Counted from the stretch's first letter, positions 32,762 through 46,423 are shown. The stretch: DNA of 64,000 nt from Ipomoea triloba (GCF_003576645.1 NC_044920.1:10833394-10897393), one strand, 5' to 3'. Notes: generated by a model from the letters alone, not told the origin. Numbers and translations are program-made.

Positions 32762-34995
32762 ATGACTGCCGGAAAATTGCTGTACGCTTCGCCGCCAGCG
32801 CCGAGTCCGCCGACTGACTTGGCGGACGAAGCGGCCTGGGTTTGGATGCAGATCAAGGCTGAGGCTCGGCGCGACGCCGAGGCGGAGCCGGCTCTTGCTA
32901 GCTACTTGTACTCGACGATAATATCGCACTCGTCGTTGGACCGTTCGCTTTCCTTCCACTTGGGGAACAAGCTCTGCTCCTCAACGCTCCTGTCTACGCT
33001 TCTCTACGACATCTTCATCAACGCCTTCTCTACCGACCCGGAACTCCGCGCCGCCACCGTCGCCGATCTCCTCGCCGCTCGATACCGTGATCCCGCCTGC
33101 GTTTCATTTTCTCACTGTCTCCTCAATTACAAAGGCTTTCTCGCTTGCCAGGTCTGTGGTAATTTATCGATTTTAACTCAAATAATTTAAACATTCCCTG
33201 TATTCAAAAAAAAAAAAATTTAAACATTCCCTATTAGGAGTTGATTTTTGTGTTATGCTGCTGTTTTTAAGTTCAGTGATGCTAATTTAGGGAAATTAGT
33301 GTAGTTCGACAAATTAATTTTCATTTGCAGGAATTTGAATTGCTAGTTTACACTTTCAGGAAGAAATGCAAATTAGTTTGATACTTGTGACAGAAATCTG
33401 AAATCAGTTAGGTTAGCTTTGAGCAGAGAAATCTAAAGATTTGAGTTCTCAAATTGCTTTTGTCAGTCCTTCAACTTTGGAGTTTGCTTTAATATTTCAA
33501 GAAACATTTTCGTATTAATACTATACTTTGGTCTACTGACAGTTAAACTAGTTAAGGATTGGATAAATTTCATTTATTTGAAGTTATATGTCCTTTGTGC
33601 TTATAAAATTTGAGAGCTCTTTTTTTAAATAAAAAAAAAAAAAATTGGACTGGGGCAGAAGCAAGGCACATCAAGAGGGAACAAAACAGCCTTGTGGACA
33701 TACTGGCAAAGCTCTCATTGGAGAGCTCCACAGCTTAGGTAGAATTCTCTCGCCCACCGCCCTTCGCTGAGTCGACCTTCAGGGATGATTTTATAGGCGT
33801 ACCAAAGCAAAGAGGCATGGTAGAAGCAGTATAGCCTTCCGAAAATTTGGGGTAGCCCCCCTCCAATGGATGGAAAAAAAAAATAAAAAAAAATTTGCCT
33901 GTTTGATAACTTGCAGAGCTTAGGGGAAATGTCATCTTTCTATAAAGGGGTGGGGTTTTTGTTATCAATATTTTATTGCCTTGAATATTATATGACTGTG
34001 GTCATATACCAGATAAGGAATAAAACCTAGAAGGCTGAAACCAAAGCACTGGGATGGCAGGGTGGCAGCATTTGAAAGGAAAACATTTGAATAATTGGCA
34101 GAGAAAGCACAATTTTTGTTTTGTTTGTTTGTTTGTTTGTTTTTTTTTTTTTTTTTTTTTTTGACAAAGCATGATTTTTGTTTAACTTTGTATCACAAAG
34201 TTGATTTAATTTTTAACTTTGTATGGAAAGTTCTTGCTGTGGAAAACTGGGATCTTGTGAGAGTTAAACTTGTTTGTTTGGGTCTTTGCTAGTATTTTGT
34301 TTGAACCTATTGTGGCTGGAGGATTGCTCTAGGTTTGATTTTGTGACGGGAGAAACCAAGAAAAACTACTCTGGCCTGTTTGGCAAAGCTGTTTTATATA
34401 ATTATGGAGTATGAATACTCCATGATCCACCCATGTTACTTATGAAAGTATTTACTACGTGTGAAGAAATACAGTTTTTAACAGGTGGTTCCATATACCT
34501 CAGGCCCATCGAGTAGCTCACAAGCTTTGGAACCAATCCCGAAGGCCCCTTGCTCTTGCGCTTCAATCCAGGATCTCAGATGTTTTTGCTGTTGACATCC
34601 ACCCTGCAGCCAGGATCGGAAAAGGCATCCTTTTTGACCATGCAACGGGAGTTGTAGTTGGTGAGACTGCAGTTATTGGAAACAACGTCTCAATACTCCA
34701 CCATGTAACGTTGGGAGGCACTGGTAAGGTTGGTGGTGACCGGCACCCTAAGATTGGTGACGGGGTGCTGATTGGTGCAGGAGCAACGATACTTGGAAAT
34801 GTAAAGATTGGTGTGGGGGCCAAGATTGGGGCTGGTTCAGTAGTACTGATTGACGTGCCTCCACAGACAACAGCAGTGGGGAATCCTGCAAGGCTAGTAG
34901 GAGGGAAGGAGCAGCCGACTAAACACGAGGGAGTGCCTGGAGAGTCCATGGACCATACCTCATTCATTTCTGAATGGTCTGATTACATCATATGA
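32762..34995 (+). CDS. SAT: serine acetyltransferase (cytosolic-type), two exons
   Basis: It makes O-acetylserine from serine and acetyl-CoA, the committed step to cysteine. Exon 1 is 32762-33151 (130 codons) and exon 2 is 34504-34995 (163 codons plus TGA); the join is in phase 0 at FLACQ|AHRVAHKLW. The intron 33152-34503 starts GT and ends AG. The N-terminal helical SATase domain has IKAEARRDAEAEPALASYLY and RDPACVSFSHCLLNYKGF. The C-terminal left-handed beta-helix of hexapeptide repeats has DIHPAARIGKGI, the active-site ILHHVTLGG and GDGVLIGAGATILGN. It ends in Ile (SDYII), the tail known to dock into O-acetylserine(thiol)lyase in the cysteine synthase complex. At 293 residues it is near the length of cytosolic plant SATs. 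An in-frame upstream ATG at 32597 would add 55 basic residues that could be an organelle signal. It is the only intact host gene here. Confidence 0.93.
33645..33890 (+). mobile_element. LINE 3' end in the SAT intron
   Basis: The frame RHIKREQNSLVDILAKLSLE is the C-terminal end of a plant LINE RNase H (compare ARDQNYAADFLAKS in the LINE at 15696-16843). After a 3' UTR with several stops comes a poly-A tail (33867-33892). It is 5'-truncated and in the same orientation as the gene. A poly-A stretch also precedes it, so the target duplication is unclear. Confidence 0.65.
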
Positions 34996-35170
34996 CCCAG
35001 CTTTGTCACCACACTATATTCTGGGCTAATATAGATCAGAGCGGTGCTTGGTTCTGGCACTAGCAGAGGCCAACTGCATGATCTTCATGCATTTGGTGCT
35101 AAGACCTGACCTTTATTTATTGGCACTTGCTGTATTATTTCAATAAGTGGTCTCTGCATTTTTGTACCAT
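34996..35170 (+). other. SAT 3' UTR (likely)
   Basis: Sequence following the stop, without ORFs. AATAAG near 35140 could be a polyadenylation signal. The end is not determined. Confidence 0.5.
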
Positions 35171-37104
35171 TAGAGGTGATTGTTGAGCAGTATATTTTTG
35201 TACGCACCTCTCTATAGTCAATTATGTGTGAGTATTTTGAAGTTGAGTTTGTGTTGGATTCAGTTTTCTTTTTTTATCATCTGTTTTCAGATTAACTTAT
35301 CATTCAAAGTACCTTGTGGTCTAGTGGCATCACGGTTACCATTCCGAATGGAAGATCACAGGTATCAGAAATACTTTATTATTATTTTCTTTAAGAATTC
35401 ATATGCAAATTTTTATGTAAGTAGAATTCAACTTTTGATTTACCAAAACACTCATAATTGCTATCTAAATATATGTTCTGGGTGAAGCTAATTAGTAGCC
35501 GGCAATGATTTGATCAATTCAGTTGGGTTGTTCTTGTAGAAGTGAAATTCTATATTGGATCAAATGCTTATTAATTTTATGTTATCGTTAGTTTCACTCC
35601 TATAACTACTTTTGTTACAAGATTTTTCAATAGTCTTTTATTAATAAATGTAAGTAGTTCTATTAATTAAATTTCTGTACCTAAAGCATTCATTTTTTGT
35701 TTTTTTTTGAAAATCTAAAGCATACACTTTAAATACATGTATATTTATTTTTATGAAATATCAATATAAATGTAATTTAAAAGATTTTAATTAAAATTTT
35801 TTAATGATATATTTTGTATATATTAATTTTATTTATACAAAAGAAATTAAGGAAGCTTATTTTTCGACCAAGATACATGGTCCACAATATCTACTACACG
35901 TCATTATGGGGATTTAGATGTTTGAGTTCTAAGAATATCTTTAGCTCTGCAATGTTCTTCCACTTTTAAAATTAGGTTATACTTCCACATCATTAATTTG
36001 CAATTTCATCACTACTTTCTGGTTGGTATTAAGACTTCGATGTTTCGAAGTACAAGGATGTGAACTTGGTTCCTAAGGTCACCGGTAATCATAGGCAAAT
36101 CCCCTTTTAGGATTAGGTGGTACCTTTCTAATTGATCTTACCTTTTCATGAACTTCCCTGGGTATCTCTCCGTCTGTATCAATCGGTTATCAGTTAACTC
36201 TTGCAGCCGTTATAGAATAGTGTAAATAATGATATTGCACCTAAGATAAAGGTGGTTAGCGTCGCTAGTTCCGAGTTAATTGGACGAGGACATCCTGGTT
36301 TGGTGTTAGGGTGATCATGGATGAGATCACTTACCGATGATGTCGTTGATGAGCAATCATGGCGATAAGGATTGAATGACGAATGCTTGAGAAGTAGCTT
36401 CTAGGTTAGCCTTGCCCCCTAAATTGGGTGAAAGTATAGGGTGTGTAGAAGAAGGATATTTGCGTGAGAAGCAATGTCAAGATCCATCAATCGGCCAGAG
36501 TGTCGTGATCAAATCATCAAGCCGAGGAAATCACTTAGAGTTGAGAGATCATAAGGCCAAATTCTTCCCTGTTCCTTGAAATCCCAACTATCATTTCGTT
36601 GAGAAATCCCTTTTATATATTCTAGATCTCATTCCTATCTCCTTGCGAAACTGAATTTCTTTCTTTTCTTGAAGAATTGAATCCCTATCGTTGAAAAATC
36701 ATTTCTATCATTCCAGACCTCAGTCTTAACTCCTCTTAGAACCTAATTTCTTCCTTTTCCTTGAATAAATTGAATATCCTATCATTAAAAAACTCTTTCT
36801 ATGTTTTCAAATTTCGTCCCTATCTTTTCTCGAAGCCAAGTTCTGTTCGTTTCTTTTCTTTGAAAAACTTGAATTCCCTAGTGTTGAAAAGTTCTTTTCT
36901 GGCTTTTCAAACCTCATTCTTATCTCCTGCTCGAAATGACTTTGTCCAAGGTGACAACCTTATTTCCTAAGTTGTAACCTTGATAACTCTTGATCCTATT
37001 CCTAACTGACGTTGTCGTGGAACCTTGAACCTTAAACCTTTCATTCTCTTTCCTTGTTGGGTCAAAATTTTCAAAACTGAGCATATATTATATAAATATT
37101 TTCG

Positions 37105-37166
<62 letters not shown>

Positions 37167-37239
37167 CTCTCTTACTGTAGCAGTTTTTAACTCTCTGTCC
37201 CCAAAATGATTTTTGAGTTTCGGGGATGAAGCTCCTTTT
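35171..37239 (+). mobile_element. intergenic DNA and decayed 3' end of a gypsy internal region
   Basis: Up to about 35880 it is AT-rich with no gene. From about 36580 to 37020 there are diverged repeats of phrases such as GAAATCCCTTTTATATATTC and TCTTTCTTTTCTTGAAGAAT. An (AT)n tract is at about 37105-37160. The last 40 bp (GTTTCGGGGATGAAGCTCC) is the typical end of gypsy pol before the polypurine tract. I see no usable frame. Confidence 0.4.
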
Positions 37240-37252
37240 AAGGGGGTTAAAG
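37240..37252 (+). other. gypsy polypurine tract
   Basis: AAGGGGGTTAAAG immediately precedes the LTR start TGTGATACCCC and follows TTCCTTTT, the standard arrangement in plant gypsy elements. Confidence 0.7.
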
Positions 37253-40200
37253 TGTGATACCCCGCATTTCCCTATTATTATTTTAAATATAAATATTTAA
37301 AATAAGGGGTTATTTTCTTATTAAGTAATTATTAAAATAATTTTAAATATAATTACTTCATAATGGGCTATAGATGAGCTATTTTCATATATATTTTCTA
37401 TTATATGACCCGATAAATAAGTAACTATTTTAGAACCAAAATGCTCTAAGCCCCTAATAATATATATTTTCTATTATATGACCCGATAAATTATCCTTGA
37501 GCCCAAATGATTTCTAACTAAGCCAATTAAATATTCTAAAGATGTATCTATATATAGTCTTGAACCAAATAAATTCCAAATCCAAGACAGTGACCCAACT
37601 TCTATAAAGGCCCTAGCCCAAAATGGAAACTTACACTAGTTATAAATGAAATTTCTGTTCCTAGCAATGATTAATAATTCCCCTTCCGTCTCTCTTCATC
37701 TCTGCCTCACTACTCTCTCCATCTCTCGTCTCTCTCTCGATTGAGCTATCATCTAGCAACAACAATGAAAGAAGAACGTCGGCGAAGCAATGGTGAATTC
37801 CGGCGGTGAAGCTCAACGGCGCAGTAGTGTTCCTCTCTTCGGTCTTCATCCTCCCTCGCGACTTGGCAGCAGCAACGCCTTCCTCTTCCTTGCGGCATGT
37901 TGCAGCGGTGATCGGCGTAGCCTCCTCGTCAACGGAAGCCAGCAGCAGCGGAGTGGCGGTCTTCTCTCTCCTTCGTTGCGAGCAGAGTAGCATGGTGTGG
38001 TTTTGGCGGTGCAAGGCAGCGGTCAATAACAACGGGCCTCCATTCCCCATCCAACTTGAGTAACCGGCATCAATGGTGAGCTTCCGGCGGCGGCGGCGGT
38101 GACGTGATGGCAGCGTGTTCTCCCAGCAGAGCTTCCCCTGTTCTTCGTATGCCGTCGGAGCAGAGTGCAACGGTGGTGGTGGCGAAGCAGTGTAGCGGTC
38201 GTCAGCGGCGGTGATGGCCTTCCCATGTTCCTCCCCCGTACAGTTTCTCCTCTTAGCAATGGCGACAGTCCGGCGTGACCAGCGTCGTAGCAGCTCGGCG
38301 GTGGTTGTTGACGGTGGCATCCTCTCACGTTCCTCCGGCAGCGCAAGCTTGGTGGCAGGCAGTATGGAGTTATGGTCTATATTATAAGGCTAAATGATTA
38401 CTTTTAGTATAGTCAATAGATTAATTATGAGAAGTATGATAGTAATTATGATTCACCGTGATTAGTCTGTTAGTTCTAATAGGTGATTGTAATAAATCAT
38501 CTTTTGTACCCTAGCTTAGTTAGTCAATTATTATATTAATTAAGGGAGTGATTAGTTGGTCATTTGCTATCAATCATGAGGGTTATGATTAAATCTATTG
38601 ATTTCGATTATTGGGTCATTATTAATCAAGGATCATATTGTTATATCCAGTTATAGTCTAGGTAATGATTCATATTAATCGTTAATAAGGATTATAGTTC
38701 AATTAGCCATTAAGCGAGGACTATGGGTAATAATTATGATGAGCTAGTTAGGAATCTTAAGGTCATTATTATTAGTATTTGTAGTCATTAAGTGATGGTA
38801 TTAGACTTGATTAATCTTCAGGTTCATGATTGTGGACTTGCTCTTGAGATGAGCTTAGAGTTGGTGATTGCTTTTGGATTGATAAAGCTTCAAGAGGTAA
38901 TCTTTCATGTTACACTAAAACCTACATTCACTCTTGAATATATGTATATGATTTGGTGTTGTGGAATCCTGTGTAATTTCTTTTTAGCCTTTGATTTGTT
39001 GGATTGTTGAACCTATATTGTGGATCTTTGGACTTGTGTTCATTATCCTTCCATCTTGATGTATATGACTATTTATTGTTATGGATTCCATGTATTATTT
39101 GGCCTCTGTGATGTGTAATCTGTGTAATCTGATGATATTCTGTATACTAGATTGAGCTATCGTGTATTCTGTTCCAAGTTTGGGATCTGTGTATTGAGGT
39201 GCACTTGCGATGCGTTTGGGTGGCATAATGTGTCCCGCCTGGGGTTCCGCATGTGTACTAGTGGAATGGCGTGGCAGAGGGTGTTGTTCCGCTAGTGTGA
39301 TCCGCCTCTTCGTGCGGAAGGGTGCGACGGGCCGCTAGACTCTACCGTCTGGGTCCGTTAGTTGGAGCGGTCAGGTGTGGCTGTCAGGTGTGTTCCTTCA
39401 ATTTATTTCCTGGTTCTGTTCCGGTGAGTGTTTTGTGGTCTATTGACTCTGTTGTTTCACCTTTGATTCTAGAGTGTGTTCAGAATATGTTATTGAGTAT
39501 TCCACCTTGATTTTTGAGTATCGATTCATGATCATTAGTCATTTATCTCAGATTATTGAGCTAGTATTGTTGGTAATTTCTTGGCTTTTGTTCTGATCAT
39601 GTCCTGTATGCATGTTCTGAATCTGAGTACTGTGAGTATGAGTAATTCCCTTGGAATTGAACATGAGTTTGATGTATTGGGAACTTGAGTCCTTATGAAT
39701 AATTCCTTGGCTTCTTGAGTCTTGCGTATTCCTTTGGGAAAGTGGTTGTTCGAGCTGTGGCTCTACATGTGGTTGTGGTTATGAGAGGAGTTGTTGGACT
39801 TGTGTGCCTCTGCACTAGTTGGGATTGTATGTCTGTGTGTGGTTGGGCTTGTGTGCCTCTGTGTTGGTTGGGCCGGTGTGCCTCTGTGTTGGTTGGGTCG
39901 GTATCCCTCTGTGGTAATGGGCTTTACGCCTCTGTGATTGGGCATTGTTCGCCTCTGTGGTGTGGTATTGGTAATATGGTTTGGTGGTAATGGTTTAGTG
40001 GTGATGGTTGGTGGTTGGTGGTTGGTGGTTGGGCTTTGCGCCTCTATGGTAATGGGTTTTACGTCTCTGTGATTGGCCATTGTTTGCCTTTATGGTGTGA
40101 TCTTGGTAATATGGTTTGGTGGTAATGGTTGGTGGTTGTTGTTTGGGTTTTATCCTATGTACCTTGGTTTGGGGTCACTCTAAGGGAGTGATGGGAGATT

Positions 40201-40847
40201 GTGCTTAGTTGGTACCAGTTGTGGTTATTCTGTTAAACTTATGCCTTGGTTGAGTATCTTATTATAGAACTGTTGTATTATGGATTCGTTCCTTGGTATT
40301 GGATTCACTTGGAAGTGTCTTTGGTTTGTGATTCATTCAGCTTGTTGTTGTTGAGTCATCTGATTTTTAAATAAAGAACAGTTTCGTTGGCGTGCATATT
40401 CTATACGCGTATATAAATCCATTTACAACCTATTCTATACTATTGTATTTCTCACGAGTGTGAGTAGTTGATTACTTAGCATTCCTTTGTTAATATTTCT
40501 AATTGTTTTCCAGGTATGGAGTAGATTGAGTCGCGAGAGCGCTAGCGATAGATCTACTTCGCCTTATTAGTAGCTTAGTGACTTGTTGGGTTTGTTTAGA
40601 CATTTCAGGCCTGCGTGCCTTAGACTCTGATTATGTATTGACTTATATAGCTTATGTTACTTTTGAGGTTTATGGATTAGATTGTGGATTTTTCCCTTAG
40701 CATCTAGGTGCTGATTTACCTAAATGTGGCGTGACACCCTCTGAGTATTAGTACTGCTTCCGTTTTATTCTATCTTGTTTATGAGATTTGCTAGCTTTTA
40801 TATTAAGTTTCTTGCCTATCTCAGCGTGAAAATTTAGCGGTGTTGCA
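37253..40847 (+). mobile_element. gypsy LTR, family A (3' LTR)
   Basis: It begins TGTGATACCCCGCATTTCCC after the polypurine tract and ends GCGTGAAAATTTAGCGGTGTTGCA, matching the ends of the LTRs at 50921-54252 and 43935-46423 (reverse). At about 3.6 kb it is longer than those (about 2.1 and 2.5 kb), so it carries extra sequence, including a GC-rich block at about 37680-38350. Several open frames in this block are not conserved coding sequence as far as I can tell. It includes a 24-28-bp minisatellite (39790-40100). Confidence 0.7.
39790..40100 (+). repeat. minisatellite in the family A LTR
   Basis: Imperfect units of about 24-28 bp around GGTTGGGCTTGTGTGCCTCT and related GGGCTTTACGCCTCTGTG. 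The same array is in the other family A LTRs (51962-52250, and reversed at about 44650-44850). Confidence 0.85.
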
Positions 40848-41827
40848 AAGTGATTAAAACGAAGAGTCAAGACTCCCCGAGTGTCGGTCTCAAAGGAGGT
40901 AATGCGGAAGATTGCTTAGCTTTGATTCAAGTATATGCGTAATGGAACATGTGAGGTTGTTGATGAATGTGGAGTGACATTTGTAACTGGAGAGTGTGTA
41001 ATCAAGTGAAGTAAACAAAATTCAAGTAACAAATAGTAGTAAACAAGGGAGTGAATTGTGCTAGTTATGTTGCCTCACGGTGTGTCTTAAACAATGGAAT
41101 AGTGATTCAATCATGTTGGCTATTCAGGAGTGTGATCCCATAATCCTCTTCCACATTAGTATACTAAGGCTTCTTAGGCTTAGTAGTACCTTTTAGTAAC
41201 CAAAAGCCCTATATGAGACATTTTATCAACAATCATGATAGAATCAAGACCTCAAACTCCTAAGAGATTGGCCAAATCCACTTAGGATTAAATTAATTCA
41301 ACGATCAAAGACAATAATAGATCTCCAACACATCATGAGTCAAATTACACAATTAGAAATGAGAAATCACACTAGGTAAGCATAACTTCACACAATTCAA
41401 TCCCTAGAAAGAATTAGCCACCCATATTCATGGATTCAAAATCATAAAACCTAATTCAATCTAGAAGAATGTAAATTGCAAATAGAAAATGAAATTGAAA
41501 TGTGATTAAAGATAGAATTCACCTAGGAAATATGAATTAAAAGCTTCAATCCAACTTTGATCTTCAATCCTTCAACCAAATTGGAACTCTAAGTGTTTCT
41601 CTCCCTAAATTGCTCTCTACTTGGAATTGGAAATCTAAAATGTAAAAACTCTAAAAATGATCCAACCTCCTAAAAATTCCTAACTAGCTTCCTTAAATAG
41701 CCTTCCCAAAATTGCCCTCTTCAATTTTCTCTCGCATGTCATGTCCACGTGCACATCCACGCGTGGAATGCCATGTGGATACACACTGGAAATGTTCCAT
41801 GTTGGCTCCACGCGTGGACGAATTTCC

Positions 41828-42633
41828 TGATGCGGCCCAACATAACGAAGATCTATTAAGTGTATCAATTGGGCCAATCACAAGGCCCAAGTCCAAACAA
41901 TTAAGGCAACTCTTCATTGGTTATGTTCAAAGATGGTAGAAACCCAAGTCAAGCCCAATTGCAAAACATGAAGAAGAACTCAAGGCTTTTTATAATTGTT
42001 TAAGTGCTTATTTTGGGAATTAAATTAGACCCAAATCAGCCCCATTATTTTAAATTGTTTAGCATAAAAGAGAAAACACTAGTTTGTATTTAGAAAGAAT
42101 TCCTTAAATCCCTTTCTAAATAGGACTATATTTACTTGCTTTCTAGATTACGCTTATGATTCTTTTTCCCATTGTATTTAGGATTATAATGATGTCCCTA
42201 TACCTATAAATAGGGCACAATCATATCAGTCTAAGGGAGACTTTCATTTAATAAAATTCTTAAGTTTTTCTTTACACTTGTGCTTAAACCTTATGTAGTT
42301 ATGGCTAATTGTGGACTCAATTAGTGGCTAGTTCGTGTACTCGACTAGCAAATTGATTCGTGGACTCGAATCAATCTTCCTTTCTTTAACCTTAGATTTA
42401 GGTTTGTGGACTCGTTCTTGAATCGAAGGAAACTAGATCCGACTCTAGTTGATTGAAGATTGCATCATCGAGGTACTTGAAGCTATCATGGGATTCTTCT
42501 AAGTCTTTGAGGATTCGGGACTAAGGGTTTCTCGTGAGGTCTAAGGTATTTCGATCTATCTCTATCCTTACCTTGGGAGCTATCTTGGGGCAATATTACA
42601 TCTTTATTTGAACCTTGGACTAGGTTCATATCA
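41828..42633 (+). mobile_element. 5' LTR of the gypsy element
   Basis: It has the TGATGCGG start and the GGTTCATATCA end. It matches the 3' LTR along its length, with small differences such as CAACATAACG against TAATATAACG. CCTATAAATAGGGCACAATC near 42205 is a clear TATA region and also occurs at 49360. Confidence 0.8.
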
Positions 42634-43736
42634 ATTTGGTATTCAAAGCCAAAGTTTATCTCATAATCATTACAAATTTGGTTCTCTAGGTTTCCTAGGG
42701 TTTATTAGAAAAACAAAACACATCATTCCTATCTTACTTGTCCTTTTTTATATACATAAAAAAAACCCAAAATTGTTTTTCTTGCATTCTGGATTGTGTT
42801 CTTGAATCTTGATATTTGTTCTTGAGTTTCTTGAAAAACTAGTTTTCAAATTTTTCCCACCCAATATCAACGAAACCCCACACCTCTCAACCACCATATT
42901 ACCACAAATTCTGTCAAGAAAACAAACCCATCTCACCCTTACTTATAAGTCAGGGTAGCGTTTCTGTTTTTCTGGGCGATTCTTGAAATTCTTAATTTCT
43001 GTTTTGAAGGGCTTGTGTGATCCTCTTGGTCCGAATTTTGTTTTTGATATTTGCATTACTTATTTGGAGGATAATTATAAAAAAAAAAGCAAAAAAAAAA
43101 AAAAAAAAACAACAAAAAAATCAAGAAAGTTGAAAAAAAAAAACAAAACAAAAGAGAAAGAATAAGGTTGGGGAAAGAATCTGGTTGGAAGGGAAAAAGT
43201 ATAAGGTTGGAAGGAGTTCTTGATTTCTATTTGGTTGTGGTACACTTAACCCTGTTACATACTATTTGTGTCTACCTTCTGATATTGGCGTTGCATATCT
43301 TTCTGCCATACTTCTTTCTTTACTATCTTTTTTTTTTCTTTCAAATCTTGCTTAGTTTCTTTGCTTGTATTGTCCTTTTTCTTTGCTTCTTGCTCTCAAT
43401 TTTATTACCTACCTCGCGATACACCCTTGATCTCAAAGGCTTGTGAAGTCTTCCAAGGTACGTTTTCTTGAACCTTGAGGTTGAATCCATATCAACCTGA
43501 GTTTCGGACTAAAAAAATTTCCTTTTTGGAAAGAGGCTTGTGAGAGTATTTGCCACCCCGAGCGATACACAAGTAGAGTATGTGTTTGTAAGAGTGTGCA
43601 GTGTACCTCCAGAGTCATATAATCCACCTCTTACCCGTAAGCTGAGAATAGTGAGGGAGTGAGCCAACTTTTTGGTTTCACTAACATGACTACTCACATA
43701 TCTTCTTGTTTTTAGATTTTGTTTTTTCCTCTATTG

Positions 43737-43934
43737 ATGGCTGAACAGGTGCGAAACACACCTCAGATATTAGAGCCCAAAATAGATGCTCTAACCTTCG
43801 CCATGGATAGGTTACTCACATGAATAACTAATTTGGAGCAACACCCTCAGCAAGTGCAATCACTGCACAATGATGAGAGACACCTGCCACTAGTAGGAAG
43901 AGTGGAGCCTAAATGTCAAATGATCCAGTAGCGT
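43737..43934 (+). pseudogene. gag: gypsy gag, 5' part
   Basis: The frame starts MAEQVRNTPQILEPKIDALT and meets an in-frame TGA at 43820. At 43934 it is split by a solo LTR and continues after 46428. It forms the N-terminus of the gag protein. Upstream (42640-43736) is the leader, with A-rich tracts (about 43078-43165) and no meaningful ORF. Confidence 0.65.
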
Positions 43935-46423
43935 TGTGACACCCCAAACTTTTTCACGCTGAGATAGGCATAAACTTAACATAAAAGCTAGCAATCTCAG
44001 GACTAACATCATAATAAAGCGGAAGCATATTAAAACTTAACGGGTGTCATGCCACATCTAGAAAAATCCAACTCTAGATGCACAGGCTAAAATCCATGAA
44101 ATCAATCCAAAAGTAAAGACTACTGTAATAGTCAATACAGAATCCATAACTAAGGCACACAGACCCAAACATCTAAAACAACCACTAGTCTAAGCATAGC
44201 ACATAGAATATCTATCTCTATCGCGCTCTTGGCTCAGACTACTCCATACCTGGAAAACAGTTTAGGAAAACATTAGCAAAAGAATGCTAAGCAATCAACC
44301 ACTCACACTCGTGAGAAATACATAATATAGTATGGTTTGTAAATAGGTTTACACACACGTATAGAATATACGCACCAACGAAACTGTTCTTTATTTAAAT
44401 CAGATGACTCAACAACAACAAGTTGAATGAATCACAAACCAAAGACTCTCCCAGATGAAACCAATATCAAATACGAATGCATAAGACAACAAGTCTATAA
44501 CAAGATAACAACTGAGTTACAAGTTCAACCGAATAACCACAAGGAAACCAACCAAACCACAATACCAAGGATAAGATCCAAACCACAATCACCAAACCAT
44601 AATACCAACAATCATACCAACCCACCATACCAAACCTCCATACCAATATCACAACATAGATGCATAAAGCCCAACCACAGAAGCACGAAGCCCATTACCA
44701 CAGAGGCACATGGCCTAACCACAGAGGCATATAATGCCCAATCACAGGGGCGCGGAGCCCAACCACAGAGGCATAGAATGCCCATTACCATAGAGGCACA
44801 AAACCCGACCACAGAGTCATACAATGCCCAAACAGTTCCTCTCATAGTACCAACCACAAGTAAACCATAATTCCACCAACCACTTCCCAAGGTTATTAAA
44901 GACTCAATAAGCCAAGAGATACTCATAAGGACTCAAGGTCTCCACATACTAAAATCAGATTCATTCCCAAAGGAATTACTCCACCAACAGTGCTCAACTC
45001 AAAATATGAACACAATACATACTCAGGATAATAACCAAAGAATCACCAACAATGCTAACTCAATAAGTCAAGATAAATGACCCAAAGATCATGAATAAAT
45101 ACTCAACAACCAAGGTGGAATACTCAACAATATGTTCAGGACACATTCCAGAATCAAAGATGAAGAAACATAGTCAACAAACCAATAAAATAGCTACTGG
45201 AACAGAACCAGAAATGAACTGACGGAATCCCCTCACGGAACACCACATTCCGCCAAACCACTCCACCAATACTGACGGAACCCCCTCACAGAACAACTCA
45301 TTCCGCCGAACGATTCCTCTAGTACTAACGGAACAAACCCACGGAACACCACGTTCCGCCAAACCACTCCACTAGTGTTCTTACGGAACATTCCAACGGG
45401 ACACATTATACCATTGAAACGCACCGCAAGGAAAACTCCAACGCATAGAATCCAGACTTAGAATAGAATACATGATACTCATTTCCAGAATACGAAATAT
45501 GATCAGATTACACAGATTACACATCTCAGAGGTCAAATAATACATGAAATCCATAACAATAAATACTCATACTCATCACAATGAAAGGATAATGAACACA
45601 AGTCCAATAATCCACAAGATAGGTTCACAGATCAACAAAACAAAGGCTAATACACCAAGAAATTCACAGGATTCCAAACCCCAAAGTAATATTCATAGAT
45701 TCATGAGTGAAAGTAGGTTTAGTGTAACATGGAAGATTACCTCTTGAAGCTTTAACAATCCACAAGCAACCATCAATCCTAAGCTCATCCTAGCAACCAT
45801 CACTTCTTGATCATCTATCACCCCAAACCCACCACAAGAAGAAGGAAAGAGTTCATAAAGATAAAGATAGTCAACAAAGGGGAGGAAATGCAAGAAAAGG
45901 TAGGATCTTACCATGATCTTTCTTGAAGAACAATAAAAGAAGGATCTTTGCTTGAAATTTTGAAGATGAAATGAAGGCCAATCTTTGAAGGGAAAATTGG
46001 ATGAGAATGGCGTGAAGGATGAGTAGGGGAAGAGAGAGAGTGTGATCTCTAGATAAGGCTAAGTCTTGAATATATACTTCAATACATATATACATATATG
46101 TATATATTAGGGTGGAAGATTTAATAAAGAATGGGCTTGAATATTTATATATAACAATTCTATGTACAAGAATAATTATTGGGCCAAATGGTTCATCTTT
46201 TAAATAGATGAATACATAGAATAATGAGAAATCCCATAATATTAGGAATTAAATGTCTTAGAAACAATATATATATACTAGCATAAGGAATTGGGCTTTT
46301 GATTTGGAATTACCTTAGGAAATATTCTTAATTCAAGAATTGGGCTCACAAGAAACAATGGGTTTCATTTTAGAAAATAATCGTGGAGGGTAATTCTGGA
46401 ATAATTTATTACGGGGTATCACA
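43935..46423 (-). mobile_element. solo LTR, family A, inserted in gypsy gag
   Basis: On the plus strand it starts TGTGACACCCCAAACTTTTT (the reverse of an LTR end) and ends TTACGGGGTATCACA (the reverse of TGTGATACCCCGTAA). A perfect 5-bp target duplication AGCGT flanks it (43930-43934, 46424-46428). It is 2489 bp with no internal region, so it arose by LTR-LTR recombination. It shows the family A minisatellite in reverse (about 44650-44850). Confidence 0.9.

Noticed and set aside
35180..35485. 101-codon ORF after SAT
   Set aside because: AT-rich hydrophobic translation without homology; lies in the flank.
37661..38320. 219-codon minus-strand ORF in the family A LTR
   Set aside because: It lies in a GC-rich leader-like block of an LTR, has Arg/Thr/Ala-rich low-complexity composition, and no domain or conserved ATG context; overlapping plus-strand frames are equally open.
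39763..40080. Minus-strand ORF rich in Thr/Asn/Pro
   Set aside because: It is the translation of the LTR minisatellite; the same frame recurs in other LTR copies.
44427..44870. 147-codon ORF in the solo LTR
   Set aside because: The position is the reversed minisatellite and LTR; no conserved domain.
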